Part shown: positions 1-5,703 of the stretch, piece after piece
How the letters are laid out: each line of letters opens with the position of its first letter
Position numbering within the stretch: the stretch's first letter is position 1
Origin: Flavobacterium psychrophilum
GTDB taxonomy: Bacteria; Bacteroidota; Bacteroidia; Flavobacteriales; Flavobacteriaceae
Direction of reading: 5' to 3'
Assembly: GCA_020720185.1 (NCBI GenBank)
Contig: DYPB01000122.1
Coordinates: 1 to 5,776 of the forward strand
Length of the DNA: 5,776 nt
Notes under the pieces: model-generated
What the model was told of the DNA's origin: nothing
What the model saw: only the letters and a program-made list of their open reading frames with translations
Databases searched by the model: none
Translations under genes and position numbers: made by a program

Positions 1-45
1 GTAAAGGAACCATTGGGTAAAGATAAGAAAAAATTATATTTGTAA
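1..45 (+). CDS. 3' end of an upstream gene (partial)
   Basis: Frame 1 is open from the first base for 14 codons and ends at TAA 43-45, giving a Lys-rich tail (VKEPLGKDKKKLYL). The other two plus frames hit stops within the first 20 bases, so if a plus-strand gene enters the window it is in this frame. The fragment is too short to assign a family. A neighbouring DNA methyltransferase would make sense beside the nuclease-like gene at 158, but nothing in these 14 residues shows that. The chance of a random open stretch of this length is not negligible. Confidence 0.4.
   Translation, partial: VKEPLGKDKKKLYL
13..42 (+). promoter_or_regulatory. Bacteroidota-type promoter upstream of the nuclease-like gene
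   Basis: TTG at 13-15 (the -33 element) and TATATTTG at 35-42 (a full match to the -7 element TAnnTTTG) are separated by 19 bp, which is the spacing used by the Bacteroidota housekeeping sigma factor. Transcription would begin near 47-50 and leave a leader of about 110 nt before the ATG at 158. The motif lies inside the last codons of the upstream reading frame. The match was found by eye; the AT-rich background makes chance matches possible. Confidence 0.55.
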
Positions 46-157
46 AAAAAATAATGTCAAAAGTGTCAATTGGCAAATTTTCAGAATAATCCTCATGGAT
101 ACAATATACCCTATAAAACTATTGAGGTAACCCACAAATGATAATAATAGTAAATAG
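46..157 (+). other. Leader/intergenic stretch with a broken mini reading frame
   Basis: No convincing gene lies here. An 11-codon frame opens at ATG 54 (MSKVSIGKFSE) and stops at 87-89. In another frame, 55-141 is open up to TGA 139-141 and reads like ordinary protein (for example NNPHGYNIPYKTIEVTHK). Removing one T from the run at 78-81 would join the two into a 28-codon frame. This could be a small leader peptide gene, a decayed gene remnant, or coincidence. The nuclease-like gene cannot extend into this stretch, because TAG at 155-157 is in its frame directly before its ATG. Confidence 0.3.
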
Positions 158-817
158 ATGAAGAATGAATTTTACTTTCAATTAACAGTAACCAAAGAGC
201 AAATAGATTTTGCCAATTCATTGGTGGAATATTCTATGAAAAATCACAAGGTTTCTAATATCTGGGATAGTTATATCGATAAAAAAGAAAAAACGATACA
301 ACTTCGCTTTACCGGAACGCTTGGAGAAATCATTTTCGCTGACACCTACCGGTTGGAAAGACCTTTTCGCTCCTTTGGGGCTTATGACGGACAAGATTTA
401 GGTAAAGATTTTAAGATTAAAATTCAAGACAAAGAACAGATTTTTGACATAAAGTCTATGCAACGAAAAACGGGAATTTTTTATAGTCATTATGTGTTAA
501 ATATTCCTGCATCGCAATTGCATAAGCCAAATTCCTTGACAAATTTATATTTTTGTATTTCCTTTCACTATGAAGAAAAGAGTCTAATTGCCTCATTTTT
601 GGGCTACGTCAATAAAACTGAAATTGAAGCAAACCAATTGGGAATACGCTACAAATCAGGGACTTTGCGTACTCGATTGGATGGCACATCGTTTCCTTTT
701 AATGAAGACACTTACGAAATAGATTTTAAAGATATTACTTCACCCATGCTCAACGAAAATATTCAAAAAATGGAGGGTTTTAAAATGGGGAAATTAAAAG
801 TTAAAATACAAATGTAA
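158..817 (+). CDS. Putative PD-(D/E)XK-fold nuclease
   Basis: 219 aa, no signal peptide or membrane segment, so cytoplasmic. I do not recognise a named family, but the order of motifs fits the PD-(D/E)XK nuclease fold used by many restriction and repair enzymes: a helix with GE at 56-57, then the Gly/Asp-rich turn DGQDLGKDF at 77-85, then a strand ending in FDIKS at 96-100. Candidate metal-binding and catalytic residues are E57, D84, D97 and K99. Family members cut DNA with Mg2+; the role here (restriction, repair or mobile-element defence) is inferred, not shown. The start ATG follows an in-frame stop immediately upstream, and there is no Shine-Dalgarno sequence, as is usual in this phylum. 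A good promoter lies at 13-42. The gene is richer in G+C than the right half of the window (29 of 60 bases at 301-360), which could reflect separate ancestry. The C-terminal half (about 110-219) has alternating strands and no motif I know. Confidence 0.6.
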   Translation: MKNEFYFQLTVTKEQIDFANSLVEYSMKNHKVSNIWDSYIDKKEKTIQLRFTGTLGEIIFADTYRLERPFRSFGAYDGQDLGKDFKIKIQDKEQIFDIKSMQRKTGIFYSHYVLNIPASQLHKPNSLTNLYFCISFHYEEKSLIASFLGYVNKTEIEANQLGIRYKSGTLRTRLDGTSFPFNEDTYEIDFKDITSPMLNENIQKMEGFKMGKLKVKIQM

Positions 818-925
818 CTGATGATAAGAAACTACTTAGGAATTGTAAAGAAATAACCTATCCATTTCTTGTTAGATACCCTGCCAAATTTTCTTTTATT
901 CCTCAAACACTTCAAATAATCAATC
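818..925. other. 108-bp intergenic gap before the hydrolase gene
   Basis: No full TTG/TAnnTTTG pair and no hairpin with a T run were found. The hydrolase gene is therefore either co-transcribed with the nuclease-like gene or has a promoter too degenerate to see. An 11-codon frame at 821-856 has nothing to support it. Confidence 0.4.
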
Positions 926-1585
926 ATGGAAAAAATACAATATATTGTCCGAGAACCAAGTAGAGAAATAGAAAATCCTGTATTATTATTAATGCTACAC
1001 GGTTATGGCAGTAACGAAGAAGATTTATTTTCTTTTGCAAACGAGCTTCCCAAAGAATTATTAATTATTAGCGCTAGAGCTCCACTGAGTATTGGTTATG
1101 GAAGCTATGCGTGGTATAACATTTATTTTAACGCAGAGCAGAGTAAATTTTCTGATATCCATCAGGCTATTCAATCACGTGAGTTAATTGCTAATTTTGT
1201 GGATGAATTAAAATCAAAATATCATTTTGATGCGGAAAAAAGTATGATCATGGGTTTTAGTCAAGGGGCTATTTTGAGCTATGCTTTGGCATTTACCTAT
1301 CCGGAAAAAATCAAAAACATTCTCGCTTTGAGTGGCTATATAAATCCCGAAATGATAACAATCAGTTCAAATACTTTGACTTTACAAAAACTTGACTTTT
1401 TTTGTTCTCATGGGAGTATAGATTCTGTCATTCCGGTAGAATGGGCAAGGAAATCCATGGAACAATTAAAACAAAATGCAATTTCATACATCTATAGAGA
1501 ATATCCTGCGGGACATGGTATAGATTACCAAAATTTTATTGATTTAAAAGAGTGGATTGTTGAGAAAATAAATTTTTTAAAATAG
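926..1585 (+). CDS. Phospholipase/carboxylesterase-family alpha/beta hydrolase
   Basis: 219 aa, close to the usual 200-230 aa of the family (Abhydrolase_2; YpfH and acyl-protein thioesterase relatives). It should hydrolyse esters or thioesters in the cytoplasm; there is no signal peptide. Visible landmarks are the oxyanion-hole loop LHGYGSNEED at 24-33, the nucleophile elbow GFSQG with Ser112, the acid Asp166 in GSIDSVIP, and the base His197 in AGHGI. The triad is complete and correctly spaced, so the enzyme should be active. The SARAPLSIGYGSYAWY stretch at 49-64 is the family's strand-plus-loop lining the active site. The substrate cannot be read from sequence. ATG 926 is the only sensible start: it gives the short N-terminal lead-in expected before the first strand. 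It ends at TAG 1583-1585, and the next promoter begins at the very next base. No terminator separates it from that promoter. Confidence 0.9.
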   Translation: MEKIQYIVREPSREIENPVLLLMLHGYGSNEEDLFSFANELPKELLIISARAPLSIGYGSYAWYNIYFNAEQSKFSDIHQAIQSRELIANFVDELKSKYHFDAEKSMIMGFSQGAILSYALAFTYPEKIKNILALSGYINPEMITISSNTLTLQKLDFFCSHGSIDSVIPVEWARKSMEQLKQNAISYIYREYPAGHGIDYQNFIDLKEWIVEKINFLK

Positions 1586-1617
1586 TTGCTATTTATTCAA
1601 AATTATTATTATCTTTG
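1586..1617 (+). promoter_or_regulatory. Bacteroidota-type promoter for the 161-aa membrane protein gene
   Basis: TTG at 1586-1588 and TATCTTTG at 1610-1617 (full match to TAnnTTTG) are 21 bp apart, within the accepted 19-21 bp spacing. Transcription should start near 1622-1625, leaving a very short AT-rich leader before ATG 1643. The -33 element begins on the base after the stop codon of the hydrolase gene. Together with the hairpin at 2157-2198 it frames a one-gene transcription unit. Confidence 0.75.
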
Positions 1618-1642
1618 CCAAATAACTTTAAATATTTTATAA

Positions 1643-2128
1643 ATGAAAAAAATTTTCCTTAAAAGTATGAGTATCACGATGAGTTTTGTGTTACTTTTTT
1701 CTCAAACCATTATGATGGCTAGTCCAAGAGTTGTTTTAGATGTTCCGGTAAGCGTAGATTTAGCTGCATTTGAATTGAATGTAGTAGAATTAAACTCTGC
1801 CATGCAAGATTTAAATGAATTAGAAGTTTATTTAGATCAAAATCAAAACGTAACCTTTGATGATTTAGAAAAATCAGGAAGTGTATTAGCCGTAGATTTA
1901 GATTCTAATTCAGTTCCTGCCGGAAACAACGGACCATTAGGAATACCATCATTCCTTTGGGGATTTGTATTAGGAGCTATTGGAATCCTTATTGTTTATC
2001 TTATTTCTGAAAAAGACATGGATGAAACTAAAAAAGCACTTTGGGGATGTGTAGCCTCCACAGCAGTATTTGCCGTATTATATTTTGTTGTATTAGGCAC
2101 AACTGTAGCTACTGTTCATACTTATTAA
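1643..2128 (+). CDS. Exported small protein with two C-terminal membrane helices
   Basis: 161 aa. It has a signal peptide (residues 1 to about 26: KK, a hydrophobic core with SFVLLF, then a likely cut at MMA|S), an acidic non-membrane region (about 33-90), a Pro/Gly/Asn linker (91-103), and two membrane helices (about 104-121 and 134-154) joined by a charged loop (SEKDMDETKK, 122-131). If the signal peptide is cleaved, the acidic region lies in the periplasm. I recall similar Bacteroidota proteins with LIVYLISE-like and KKALWGC-like segments and no known function; this is memory, not a search result. Residues 65-76 (DQNQNVTFDDLE) resemble a calcium-binding EF-hand loop but lack its usual Gly at position 6. 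The gene has its own strong promoter and terminator and looks less AT-rich and more even in codon use than the operon downstream, which suggests high expression. It may act with the yidD-type operon that follows, since that begins only 25 bp after the terminator. ATG 1643 is chosen because it gives a full signal peptide. Confidence 0.8.
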   Translation: MKKIFLKSMSITMSFVLLFSQTIMMASPRVVLDVPVSVDLAAFELNVVELNSAMQDLNELEVYLDQNQNVTFDDLEKSGSVLAVDLDSNSVPAGNNGPLGIPSFLWGFVLGAIGILIVYLISEKDMDETKKALWGCVASTAVFAVLYFVVLGTTVATVHTY

Positions 2129-2156
2129 TTTATAATATTGTATATTTTAGTATTTT

Positions 2157-2198
2157 AACTAAAGATGTTACTTAAATGTAACATCTTTAGTTTTTTTT
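2157..2198 (+). terminator. Rho-independent terminator
   Basis: A perfect 15-bp inverted repeat (2157-2171 and 2178-2192) encloses a 6-nt loop (ttaaat), and the strand then runs through eight consecutive T (2191-2198). This is a textbook intrinsic terminator for the gene ending at 2128. The stem is AT-rich but long. It sits only 24 bp before the ATG of the next operon, so read-through here could feed that operon. Confidence 0.9.
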
Positions 2199-2222
2199 AT
2201 AAATAATATTCTGAATTTGAAT

Positions 2223-2897
2223 ATGAAAAAAATAGTTTATTTCGCAATAATATTTATTTTAAATCTGCATCTATTCGGTCAAGATAATTACAGGTTAAAA
2301 GCTGATTTCACAATAAAAATTAAAGGGTCTGAAGGAAATAAAAATTTTACCAAAGGGAAAGTATATTATGATAAGAATTATAAACAATTAATTTATGATG
2401 TATCTTTTCCGGACGATGAAAAATGGGTATTGATTGATACTATTTTATTAAAAATGAAAAAGGGAAGTAAAATCCCTGAAAAATCTAAAATTTTATCGGT
2501 CAATAATTTTACTGTTTTTCATTTAGCATTAAATTCTGAATTGACCGATTTTGGACTAAAAAATACAGCTTATAGAATTTCAAAAATTGAAAAAAAGGGG
2601 GATTTAGTATTAACTTATTGGAATATACCTGCCAATAATCTCAAAATGGATTATATCATCATAGCCAAAAAAAATAATCAACTCTTCAGTTTAGCAATGG
2701 TTAATGAAAAAGGGGAAATTTTTAATCAACAATTTTTCAGAAATTATATAAAAATTAAAAGTTTTGAATTTCCTACAGAAGTGGTTCAAATTATATACAA
2801 TCAATTGAGAAAAAAAACGTATCAAGTTTACGAATTTAAGAATATAGAGATAAATGAATTACAAAACGATCAGCTATACAAATTCAAATATAATTAA
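2223..2897 (+). CDS. Exported LolA-like protein
   Basis: 224 aa from ATG 2223; a TTG two codons earlier (2217) is in frame but less likely. The N-terminus (MKKIVYFAIIFILNLHLFGQ) is a signal peptide. The mature part reads as a chain of beta strands with the look of the LolA/LolB lipoprotein-carrier fold: a GKVYYDKNYKQLIYDVSFP segment near 45-63 followed by a WVLIDTILLKM strand, and a C-terminal stretch (about 182-212) with FPTEVVQ, a turn and TYQVYEFKNIEIN. LolA-type proteins shield lipid chains and move lipoproteins through the periplasm; whether this one binds lipid is inference. It lacks the Cys of a lipoprotein, so it should be soluble in the periplasm. It opens a run of five genes; 18 bp separate it from the YidD-family gene. 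No promoter fits between the hairpin and this ATG. The LolA assignment is by strand pattern only and is the main uncertainty. Confidence 0.65.
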   Translation: MKKIVYFAIIFILNLHLFGQDNYRLKADFTIKIKGSEGNKNFTKGKVYYDKNYKQLIYDVSFPDDEKWVLIDTILLKMKKGSKIPEKSKILSVNNFTVFHLALNSELTDFGLKNTAYRISKIEKKGDLVLTYWNIPANNLKMDYIIIAKKNNQLFSLAMVNEKGEIFNQQFFRNYIKIKSFEFPTEVVQIIYNQLRKKTYQVYEFKNIEINELQNDQLYKFKYN

Positions 2898-2915
2898 CCT
2901 TAACAAAATTCAAAA

Positions 2916-3320
2916 TTGAGAAAGATAATACTTTATTATGCAGGAATATTCATAATAATTATGAGTGCAACTGTAGTAAATGGACAGGTTTTGATAGATA
3001 ATGACTTGAAAAACCTTTTTAAAGATGTTCATCAAGAAGAGGATTATTCAAAAAATTTAAAAGAATCGGAAAATGAATTTAAAATTTTGATATCAACAAG
3101 TTTTTTAATTTATAAAAAATATATTTCTTCTCAAGATACCCCTTCTTGTGTGTTTTATCCCTCTTGTTCCGTATATTCAGTAGAAGCATTTCAAAAAAAA
3201 GGAATTATTTTAGGTTGGCTTTACACATTTGACCGCCTGTCTAGATGTCATCAGCTTGTGAAAGAAAAAGATTATCCATTTGACATAGAAAAAAATCGAT
3301 TTTATGATCCGTTATTTTAA
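2916..3320 (+). CDS. yidD: YidD-family protein with an N-terminal signal sequence
   Basis: 134 aa against about 70-85 for typical YidD. The YidD core lies at about 62-113: YKKYIS (66-71), then C78-x5-C84 in SCVFYPSCSVYSVEAF, G96 and G100, and RLSRCH at 107-112 with Cys111. These match the conserved CxFxPxCSxYAxEA and RCHP signatures. Canonical YidD is a small cytoplasmic, membrane-bound factor that helps YidC insert proteins, and its gene sits between rnpA and yidC. Here the core is preceded by a hydrophobic signal sequence (residues 1-24, ending VVNGQ) and a charged linker (25-60), which would place it in the periplasm or anchor it there. The neighbours are not yidC or rnpA, so this is probably a second, specialised copy. 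The start is TTG 2916; the first in-frame ATG (2961) would destroy the signal sequence. There is no Shine-Dalgarno. The end overlaps the next gene by 17 nt. The family call is firm; the location and role are inferred. Confidence 0.88.
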   Translation: MRKIILYYAGIFIIIMSATVVNGQVLIDNDLKNLFKDVHQEEDYSKNLKESENEFKILISTSFLIYKKYISSQDTPSCVFYPSCSVYSVEAFQKKGIILGWLYTFDRLSRCHQLVKEKDYPFDIEKNRFYDPLF

Positions 3321-4134
3321 TATTATTTTATTTACGCTCATTTCATTAAAGAGTTTTAGTCAAGAAGAGGATCTTTACTCTTATGATAATTCTTTGAAAT
3401 TTGCAAGATATTTGAATGCAAGTAACCAACAAGAATTTGCATCGCAAGAATATGAAAGATTAAATTATCTATTTCCCAATGATTCTGTTGTAGTAAAAGA
3501 ATTAATTACTACTTACAGATTGGATAAAAAATGTAATATGCTCAATAAATCATTTTCGTTATTGACTAAGGAGAATGAATTTTCAGATTTACCTCAATTT
3601 CAAAAAGAGTATTTGAATTTTTCTTTAACTTGTCATTCCTTTGATGAGTCTTATTATGAATCTGTTGCGAAATTAAAAGAAAATGAAAAAAGATATTATA
3701 TTTTAAGTAGTTATTGGATGCTGAATGATTATAAGAAAGTGCTTGATTTTACTAAATCTCATCATTTAGAATCAGAAAATTATGAAAGTAAATTATTCAT
3801 TTTGAGTGAAAATTTTCAACAAGTAAAATATAAAAATCCAACCGTAGCTTTACTGATGTCCACCATCGTACCTGGAAGTGGAAAAGCATATACCAAAAAT
3901 TGGAATGACGCTATTATTGCATTTATATTCGTAGGGTCAAATGCTTATCTTTCTTATAGATCATTTTCTCAAAAAGGTATAAAAAGCACAAATGGTTGGA
4001 TCTTTGGTGGCTTTGCATTTAGTTTTTATTCTGCAAATATTTGGGGTTCTTACCAATCTGCAAAAAAATATAACCATAAAATTAATTCAGCTTATCAAAA
4101 CAATGCAGAAAATATTATTTATAATAATTTTTAG
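3304..4134 (+). CDS. Exported TPR-like protein with C-terminal two-helix PGxG domain (copy 1)
   Basis: 276 aa. Signal peptide at 1-20 (MIRYFNIILFTLISLKSFSQ), then a helical, Tyr/Leu-rich region to about 175 that looks like degenerate TPR repeats (for example 34-60, with ASQEYERLNYLFPND), then a membrane domain from about 178. That domain opens with STIVPGSGKAY (186-196) and has helices at about 202-218 and 231-247, closing with YQSAKKYNHKI (250-260). The PGxG(Q/K)xY signature is typical of Bacteroidota membrane domains such as DUF5683, which I name only as a resemblance. The next gene has the same plan with the signature at the same position, so the two are tandem paralogues. TPR regions bind partner proteins; by context the partner may be the YidD-family or LolA-like product, but this is inference. 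ATG 3304 overlaps the YidD-family gene by 17 nt and gives a full signal peptide, suggesting coupled translation. There is no enzyme motif. Confidence 0.75.
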   Translation: MIRYFNIILFTLISLKSFSQEEDLYSYDNSLKFARYLNASNQQEFASQEYERLNYLFPNDSVVVKELITTYRLDKKCNMLNKSFSLLTKENEFSDLPQFQKEYLNFSLTCHSFDESYYESVAKLKENEKRYYILSSYWMLNDYKKVLDFTKSHHLESENYESKLFILSENFQQVKYKNPTVALLMSTIVPGSGKAYTKNWNDAIIAFIFVGSNAYLSYRSFSQKGIKSTNGWIFGGFAFSFYSANIWGSYQSAKKYNHKINSAYQNNAENIIYNNF

Positions 4135-4960
4135 TTTTTTTTTTAATACATTAAAATCTCAAACTATTGAAACTGCAAAGACAATTGCAGATATTCAATT
4201 TGAAAACAAAAATTACAAAGCCGCTCTCAAAGAATATCAAAGGGTTTATTTTTTTGATAATCAAAATAAATTTTCAGACATTTATGTTAAAATTGCCCAA
4301 ATTTATGAATCGCAACACAATTACAATGAATCGGTTAAATTTTATAATTACGCATTTAAAACAGAATCTAACGACAGCCTTCAATCTGAATATGTTTTAA
4401 ATAAAGCAAAATGCTATTTGAAACAAAACAATTTTTCCCTTAGTTTGAATGAGTTAATGGATATGCCCAAAATTCAATCAGATTATGTACTTGACAAGCA
4501 AAATCTTTACTTAGCAATTAGTCATTTTGGATTAAACGAATTTAAAGAAAGTGAAGAATACTTTTTAAAAGTGGTAGATTCTATTGGAGTAATTCAAATT
4601 CAAGAAAAATTTAGTTCTTTAAGTAAATTCAACAAAAGATTTAATCCGGATAAAATTGAAAAAATGAGTAGAATTTTACCGGGATTGGGACAGTTTTACG
4701 TTGGAGATATTAAAAATGGTATCAATTCAATAGTATTAATTAGTGGTATTATGTATTATGCTATCCATACCGCCATCACATATAGTTATGTGGACGGAGG
4801 ATTGATTTTGGTATCTTGGTTTAATCGGTATTATTCCGGAGGATATAAAAAAGCAAGACATGCCGCAGAGCATAAAATAGAATCGAAAAAATCACATATT
4901 TACGAGGAAATTATATTAATTATAGAAGAGCACCAAAAAAACAAAAATGGATATGATTAA
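4103..4960 (+). CDS. Exported TPR-like protein with C-terminal two-helix PGxG domain (copy 2)
   Basis: 285 aa from ATG 4103. The frame is open back to ATG 3992, but the extra 37 residues lie wholly inside the preceding gene; ATG 4103 yields a clean signal peptide (MQKILFIIIFSFFFNTLKSQ) and is preferred. Residues 22-160 hold recognisable TPR-type helix pairs (ENKNYKAALKEYQRVYFFD at 34-52, SQHNYNESVKFYNYAF near 70-85, GLNEFKESEEYFLKVV near 146-161). The membrane domain begins at RILPGLGQFY (190-199), with helices at about 206-222 and 231-246, and ends YKKARHAAEHKI (248-259), followed by a charged tail. Signature position, helix spacing and the final HKI match the preceding protein, so it is a divergent duplicate; here the signature has Gln where copy 1 has Lys. 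It probably forms a membrane-anchored scaffold with it. It overlaps copy 1 by 32 nt and the next gene by 14 nt, which argues for one mRNA and coupled translation. Confidence 0.78.
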   Translation: MQKILFIIIFSFFFNTLKSQTIETAKTIADIQFENKNYKAALKEYQRVYFFDNQNKFSDIYVKIAQIYESQHNYNESVKFYNYAFKTESNDSLQSEYVLNKAKCYLKQNNFSLSLNELMDMPKIQSDYVLDKQNLYLAISHFGLNEFKESEEYFLKVVDSIGVIQIQEKFSSLSKFNKRFNPDKIEKMSRILPGLGQFYVGDIKNGINSIVLISGIMYYAIHTAITYSYVDGGLILVSWFNRYYSGGYKKARHAAEHKIESKKSHIYEEIILIIEEHQKNKNGYD

Positions 4961-5675
4961 ATTTTTTTCAAAATTTATTGTTGTTTTTGCTTTTTTGTCG
5001 TCTTCATTTTTACTTGCCAATGAAGAACAAACAATAATTGAAGACATTTTTTTTCATATTTATAATGAAGAATTTGATTTGGCAAAAAAAAAGTTGGATT
5101 CAAATAAAAATAATATAAATGATTTTTCTTTTTCTTTCCTAAATAGTGATTTAATGTGGTGGATTGCCATAAAAAAAAACGACAAAAAAACTTTTCGTGA
5201 TTTGCAAAAATATTTTGAAAACACCTTAAAAAACAAAAAAAAATCAAAAAACAAGCATTTGCAAGAAATGATTTATTTGAATTATTTGATAAGATTATCT
5301 GCCATTCAAAACAATAAAACCGACTTATTAATTTATTTTTTAAGATTAAATAGCTTTATCGATTCTTTTAAAAGCAATACATTATCCATGGAACAAACCC
5401 GGTTGTTTAATTTATATCATTCTGTTTTCTTGATTTCAAAAAGTAAATATATCCCATTTTACGCTATAAATATAGAAAATGAAATTCAAAAAATTCAAAA
5501 ATATTCAAAATCAAATAATTTAATAGAAAAAACTCTTTCATTGTATTTATTGTCTAAAATTCAAATAGATATAATGAATAAACCGCAGTTAGCCAAAGAA
5601 AACATATCAGAACTATTGAAAATATTTCCCAAAAATACAACTTTTGTAAAGATGTATCATTCACTCGGCTCATAG
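4947..5675 (+). CDS. Exported all-helical protein, TPR-like, function unknown
   Basis: 242 aa (240 if ATG 4953 is used; both give a signal peptide, and 4953 would shorten the overlap with the preceding gene from 14 to 8 nt). A signal peptide covers about 1-24 with a likely cut at LLA|NEE; there is no lipobox Cys, so the product should be free in the periplasm. The rest is predicted helical, very rich in Lys, Asn, Ile and Phe, with TPR-like helix pairs at the start (IYNEEFDLAKKKLDSNKNN, about 38-56) and end (NKPQLAKENISELLKIFPKN, about 212-231). I do not recognise a family. It lacks the PGxG membrane domain of the two preceding proteins, so it could be a soluble partner or a third, truncated relative. 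As the last gene of the operon it shares their transcription. The coding sequence is extremely AT-rich (11 of 60 G+C at 5101-5160) and contains three runs of nine A (5084-5092, 5171-5179, 5235-5243), where slippage could occur. Confidence 0.7.
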   Translation: MDMIKFFSKFIVVFAFLSSSFLLANEEQTIIEDIFFHIYNEEFDLAKKKLDSNKNNINDFSFSFLNSDLMWWIAIKKNDKKTFRDLQKYFENTLKNKKKSKNKHLQEMIYLNYLIRLSAIQNNKTDLLIYFLRLNSFIDSFKSNTLSMEQTRLFNLYHSVFLISKSKYIPFYAINIENEIQKIQKYSKSNNLIEKTLSLYLLSKIQIDIMNKPQLAKENISELLKIFPKNTTFVKMYHSLGS

Positions 5676-5703
5676 AATTTGTTGGAAAATTCGTTTGATT
5701 TAT

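Noticed and set aside
1835..1870. EF-hand calcium site at residues 65-76 of the 161-aa protein
   Set aside because: The Asp/Asn/Asn/Glu spacing fits, but the usual Gly at position 6 is Val and position 8 is Phe, and there is only one such loop, so it is not called as a domain.
2212..2219. TGAATTTG as a -7 element for the operon
   Set aside because: It has one mismatch to TAnnTTTG, would put the transcription start inside the coding sequence, and its -33 position falls in the terminator stem without a TTG.
3865..3891. VPGSGKAY in the first TPR-like protein as a nucleotide-binding P-loop
   Set aside because: A P-loop needs GxxxxGK(S/T). The first Gly and the final Ser/Thr are absent, and the paralogue has PGLGQFY at the same place, so it is the membrane-domain signature.
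3992..4102. 37-codon upstream extension of the second TPR-like protein
   Set aside because: It lies entirely inside the preceding gene and would bury a clean signal peptide that begins at ATG 4103.
4167..4400. Plus-strand 77-codon frame inside the second TPR-like gene
   Set aside because: It is a shifted-frame shadow: low-complexity Lys/Asn/Leu content, no signal peptide, and the overlapping frame has clear TPR-type helices.
4975..5254. Two minus-strand open frames (4975-5247 and 5060-5254) opposite the last operon gene
   Set aside because: They are made of Phe, Leu and Lys runs that mirror the A-rich coding strand, have no promoter or motif, and lie inside a better-supported gene with a signal peptide.
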